This document shows, piece by piece, positions 60,768-64,000 of a DNA stretch of 64,000 nt. The stretch lies in NCBI RefSeq assembly GCF_002220365.1, contig NZ_MTHB01000278.1, forward strand, positions 1 through 64,000, in the 5' to 3' direction. Origin of the DNA: Caballeronia sordidicola (GTDB lineage Bacteria > Pseudomonadota > Gammaproteobacteria > Burkholderiales > Burkholderiaceae). Both the position numbers and the translations under genes were made by a program. Each line of letters begins with the position of its first letter. Position 1 is the first letter of the stretch. The notes under the pieces were generated by a model that worked only from the letters and a program-made list of their open reading frames with translations, had not been told where the DNA came from and did no database searches.

Positions 60768-63059
60768 ATGAGCAAACAACCTCGCATCGAGCAATACGAC
60801 CACCCGGCAGGCGGCTGGGGCTCGGTCAAAGCCGTTTCATCGATACTTGTGCAAGAGCACGTCGCCGTGAACGGCACGCGGGTGTTGTTTAAGCAGAACA
60901 AACCGGATGGTTTTGCGTGCGTGAGTTGCTCGTGGGCTAAACCAGCCGATCCGCATCTTTTCGAGTTCTGCGAAAACGGCGCAAAAGCCACCGCCTGGGA
61001 AATCACGACCAAACGCGCGACGCCCGAGTTCTTCGACAATCACACCGTCGCCGCGCTGGAAGCCTGGACTGATATCGAGCTCGAGTCGCAAGGCCGGCTG
61101 ACCCACCCTATGCGCTACGACGCCGCGACCGATCGCTATCTGCCCATCCCGTGGCAACAAGCCTTCGATGAAATCGGCGAAAAGCTCCATGGCTTCGATC
61201 CGAAACGCGTGGTGTTCTACGCGTCGGGCCGCGCGTCGCTGGAAACCTCCTACATGTACGCGCTGCTTGCCCGTTTATACGGCTGCAATAACCTGCCGGA
61301 CAGTTCGAACATGTGCCATGAGAGCACGTCGGTGGCGTTGCCCGACACCATCGGCGTGCCGGTCGGAACGGTAACGCTCGAGGACTTCGAACACACCGAC
61401 TGCCTGTTTTTCTTCGGCCACAACACCGGCACAAACGCGCCTCGCATGCTGCATCCGCTTCAAGAAGCGAGAAAACGCAATGCGCAGATCATCACGTTCA
61501 ACCCATTGCGCGAGCGCGGGCTGGTGAGCTTTGCGAATCCGCAGTCGCCCAAGGAAATGCTCTCGGCCGAGCAAACCTGCATCAGCACGCAATACCATCA
61601 GGTGAAGATCGGCGGAGACATAGCGGCGATCACGGGCATTTGCAAGTCGTTGATAGAAGCCGACGACCAAGCCCGGGCGGCGAACGAACCGCGTGTGCTC
61701 GATGCGAGTTTCATTGCGGAACATACGCACGGTTTCGATGCCTTCGCTGACGCCATGCGGGCTGCGGACTGGAAAGAAATCGAGTCGATGTCGGCGCTGA
61801 CACGCTCCGCGCTCGAAGCGGCCGCGACCGAATATGCACGCGCGAAGGCCGTGATCATCTTGTATGGCATGGGCATCACGCAGCATCGGGAGGGCGTGCT
61901 TGCCGTGCAGATGCTGACGAACCTGATGCTGCTTGGCGGCAATATCGGCAAGAAGGGAGCCGGGATCTGCCCGATTCGCGGTCACTCGAACGTGCAGGGG
62001 CAGCGTACCGTGGGCATCACCGAAAAACCTGCGCTCGTCCCCATGGACAAGCTCAAGGAGCTGTATCAATTCGAGCCGCCCCAGGAAACAGGCTTGACCA
62101 CCGTTGATACCTGCGAAGCGCTCAGAGACGGCAATCTCGATGCGTTCATCGGACTCGGCGGCAATTTCGCGCGCGCAATTCCCGATCACGGCGTGATGGA
62201 CCCGGCGTGGAAGAAACTGCCGCTCACCGTGCAGATCGCGACCAAACTTAACCGTAGCCATATCGTGCACGGACGCGCGGCTTACTTGCTGCCGTGTATT
62301 GGCCGGATCGAGGTGGACCGGCAGGCGAGCGGCGAGCAGACGGTGACCGTGGAGGACAGCACGGCGTGCATACACGCATCGAAAGGAATGACTGAGCCGG
62401 CGAGTGAACACTTGTTGTCGGAGCCGGCTATTGTCGCCGGGCTGGCGAAGGCAATCCTGCCGGCGAACCCGAATGTCGATTGGGATGCGTGGGTAGGCGA
62501 TTACGGGCTGGTTCGTGAGGCCATCGAGCGCACCTACCCGGAGCAGTTCAAGGATTTCAACCGGCGCATGACGCAGCCTGGCGGTTTTCATCGGCCGTTG
62601 CCGGCCGCGAAACGCGAGTGGAAAACAAAAACCGGTAAGGCGAACTTCATCGTGCCGGATGGTTTCGGTGAAGACCCCGATATGGACTTCGAGGGCGAAC
62701 GCACGCTACGCCTGATGACCACGCGCGGCGACAGTCAGTTCAATACGACCGTGTACGCACTCGATGACCGTTTTCGCGGCGTGTATGACACGCGTGACGT
62801 GCTGCTGATGAACAAGGACGACATGACCCGGCTGGGCTTCGCTGAAAACGATGCGGTCACGGCAATCACGGTCTCGAAGGACGAGGTACTGCGCGAACTG
62901 GGCGGCTTGCGCGTGCATGCGTTCGACATCCCCGCCGGCTGCGTGATGGGCTATTACCCGGAGTGCAATCGTCTGATTCCCGTGTCGCATCACGCGAAGC
63001 GCAGCAAGGTGCCGGCGGCCAAGGCGGTTCCCGTGCGGCTACGAAAAATGGCGGCTTGA
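60768..63059 (+). CDS. YdeP/FdhF-family molybdopterin oxidoreductase
   Basis: 763 aa from ATG 60768; the frame is open to 60696 but the added part is not family-like. It is a DMSO-reductase-superfamily alpha subunit: GCNNLPDSSNMCHESTSVALPDTIG places Cys where formate dehydrogenase H has selenocysteine, then FFFGHNTGTNAPRMLHPL, and GHSNVQGQRTVGI, with a C-terminal dinucleotide-binding domain (TLRLMTTRGDSQFNTTVY). The N-terminal ACVSC lacks the usual four-cysteine [4Fe-4S] pattern. YdeP proteins are acid-resistance-linked oxidoreductases of unknown substrate. Stand-alone gene. Confidence 0.9.
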   Translation: MSKQPRIEQYDHPAGGWGSVKAVSSILVQEHVAVNGTRVLFKQNKPDGFACVSCSWAKPADPHLFEFCENGAKATAWEITTKRATPEFFDNHTVAALEAWTDIELESQGRLTHPMRYDAATDRYLPIPWQQAFDEIGEKLHGFDPKRVVFYASGRASLETSYMYALLARLYGCNNLPDSSNMCHESTSVALPDTIGVPVGTVTLEDFEHTDCLFFFGHNTGTNAPRMLHPLQEARKRNAQIITFNPLRERGLVSFANPQSPKEMLSAEQTCISTQYHQVKIGGDIAAITGICKSLIEADDQARAANEPRVLDASFIAEHTHGFDAFADAMRAADWKEIESMSALTRSALEAAATEYARAKAVIILYGMGITQHREGVLAVQMLTNLMLLGGNIGKKGAGICPIRGHSNVQGQRTVGITEKPALVPMDKLKELYQFEPPQETGLTTVDTCEALRDGNLDAFIGLGGNFARAIPDHGVMDPAWKKLPLTVQIATKLNRSHIVHGRAAYLLPCIGRIEVDRQASGEQTVTVEDSTACIHASKGMTEPASEHLLSEPAIVAGLAKAILPANPNVDWDAWVGDYGLVREAIERTYPEQFKDFNRRMTQPGGFHRPLPAAKREWKTKTGKANFIVPDGFGEDPDMDFEGERTLRLMTTRGDSQFNTTVYALDDRFRGVYDTRDVLLMNKDDMTRLGFAENDAVTAITVSKDEVLRELGGLRVHAFDIPAGCVMGYYPECNRLIPVSHHAKRSKVPAAKAVPVRLRKMAA

Positions 63060-63286
63060 AGGTCGTCTGGAGCTAACGTAAGGGACGTGCCGGGCATGAA
63101 AGCGGCACTCCTTTAATTGTCATCGGACCGCGAGACACCAGTCATCAGGCGCGAACCGTTGCCCGCACGGTGCCCGCCGGATTTAAATTGCACTTCGAGG
63201 TTTGCGGGCCTGCCTTTCAGTCCGCATGCGCCTATGCTGGAGAACACGACATTAATTGTCGGCGACAGAACAAACCGAGGCCACTC

Positions 63287-63466
63287 ATGAACCACGTGAA
63301 CCACTTGCAGTACGCGCGATACGACATGCAGACGAACCCGATCCCTGACCCGCTCGCCGATCCAAACCGCGATCCCGAGGCAGACCCGCTCTCGCCGCCA
63401 TCGCCCGGGCATCGGCCGGAGGAGCCGCAGCATCCCGACGCGCCGCCGGACGGGCATCCGGTCTGA
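63287..63466 (+). CDS. Small proline-rich hypothetical protein
   Basis: 59 aa with GAGG upstream of ATG 63287. MNHVNHLQYARYDMQTNPIP is followed by a Pro/Asp/Glu-rich repeat-like tail (DPLADPNRDPEADPLSPPSPGHRP). Probably disordered. Such short DP-rich proteins occur in Burkholderiaceae genomes, but no role is known to me. It converges on the transporter gene at the right edge. Confidence 0.5.
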   Translation: MNHVNHLQYARYDMQTNPIPDPLADPNRDPEADPLSPPSPGHRPEEPQHPDAPPDGHPV

Positions 63467-63488
63467 ATAGACTCGCTAGCAACCATCG

Positions 63489-64000
63489 TTATGGCGCGGT
63501 CTGCGTTCGCTCGCCAACGGCGACGACTGTGATAACCGCGCTGCCCTCGGCAACGGGTTCCAGGGCGGGATCGGAGAAAATCTTCGTTCCTCGTTGATAG
63601 TTGAAAATGAACAGCACGACCGACGCAGTAGATGCCAGCAACACGCAAAACACGAACACTGCGCGATAACCCCACGTCGCCGCCACGAATCCGGACGCCA
63701 CGCCCGCCAGCACGGAGCCGGTGCGCATGGTGTTGAAAAACAGCGTGGTCGCCCGAGCCAGCGCGCCGGGCATCAGTTCCTGAAAGTACGACATGCCGAG
63801 ACATGACGTCACAGCGACCACGACGGCGTTAAGGATCTGTAGCGGCACGAGCACCCACAGGTTTGGCGCGAGCGCGATGCCCGCGAAATACACGATATGC
63901 GACAGCGACGCGAACGCGATCATGTTCGCCTTGTTGATGCGCCGGGATGCGCCGCCAAGAAAAAGCATCATCGGAATCTCGGCGAACGCGCCAAGGCCGA
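63489..64000 (-). CDS. MFS transporter, C-terminal part, runs off right edge
   Basis: 170 complete codons are visible; the frame continues past base 64000 (the ATG at 63971 is internal, preceded by GLGAFAEIP). Four hydrophobic segments, including SHIVYFAGIALAPNLWVLVPLQIL and AVFVFCVLLASTASVVLFIF, and the loop FNTMRTGSVLAGVASGFVAATWGYRA. The pattern with GAFAEIPMMLFLGGASRRI resembles the C-terminal half of the SetA/SetB sugar-efflux subgroup. Substrate not determinable from this fragment. Confidence 0.8.
   Translation of the reverse strand, partial: GLGAFAEIPMMLFLGGASRRINKANMIAFASLSHIVYFAGIALAPNLWVLVPLQILNAVVVAVTSCLGMSYFQELMPGALARATTLFFNTMRTGSVLAGVASGFVAATWGYRAVFVFCVLLASTASVVLFIFNYQRGTKIFSDPALEPVAEGSAVITVVAVGERTQTAP

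Noticed and set aside
60768..63059. Selenoprotein formate dehydrogenase FdhF
   Set aside because: The metal-ligand position is an ordinary Cys codon (NMCHES), and the N-terminal [4Fe-4S] cysteine set is incomplete, so a YdeP-like protein fits better.

Overview
The window looks like a chromosomal segment of a Burkholderiaceae soil or plant bacterium, most like Paraburkholderia or Caballeronia. This rests on high GC, GC-rich third codon positions, a DUF4148 protein, a BvgS-type kinase and several Burkholderia-type catabolic operons. It is an inference from gene content, not from a marker gene. No rRNA, tRNA, CRISPR array or insertion sequence was recognised.

Region 1 (1-4000): the 3' part of a UvrA-like gene that runs off the left edge, an ArsR regulator plus Old Yellow Enzyme operon with a readable promoter/operator and terminator, and a RibD-C reductase.

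Region 2 (4186-18446): a compact gene set matching the furfural / 5-hydroxymethylfurfural / 2,5-furandicarboxylate pathway (hmf). Two similar LysR regulators flank nine same-strand genes in the order hmfF-G-A-B-C-D-E-H-T. HmfH oxidises the furan aldehyde or alcohol, HmfF with the prenyl-FMN made by HmfG decarboxylates furandicarboxylate to furoate, HmfD makes furoyl-CoA, HmfABC hydroxylates it, and HmfE releases 2-oxoglutarate. Overlapping ATGA, TAATG and GTGA junctions indicate translational coupling.

Region 3 (18462-23086): a VOC protein, a YCII protein, two small conserved proteins and glycogen phosphorylase.

Region 4 (23087-34055): a phosphonate island. It holds an aminoethylphosphonate-type ABC transporter (phnSTUV), the PhnW / PhnY-dehydrogenase / PhnA hydrolytic route to acetate and phosphate, a PhnZ-like di-iron oxygenase with its key residues, a FAD-dependent amine oxidase and a DeoR regulator. 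The phnS-phnW divergent region carries two perfect dyads and four phased 11-bp repeats.

Region 5 (34060-51250): small and secreted proteins, a 1203-residue BvgS-like hybrid kinase without a partner regulator, DUF4148 and PRC-barrel proteins, a large catalase, an S10/S53 peptidase pair, DUF488 and GFA proteins, a GNAT-like protein of unknown role, an isochorismatase-like hydrolase and a lone periplasmic binding protein.

Region 6 (51389-64000): a MazEF module with paired operators, the periplasmic aldehyde oxidoreductase PaoABC with a MocA-like maturase, a Phd/YefM antitoxin whose RelE-type toxin has a premature stop, a glycosyltransferase, a DUF4160/DUF2442 pair, a YdeP-type molybdoenzyme and the end of a transporter running off the right edge.

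Two themes run through the window. There are three molybdenum enzymes (HmfABC, PaoABC, YdeP-like). There are also many short tandem repeats with units of 6, 8, 9, 11, 12, 13 and 14 bp, inside genes and between them.
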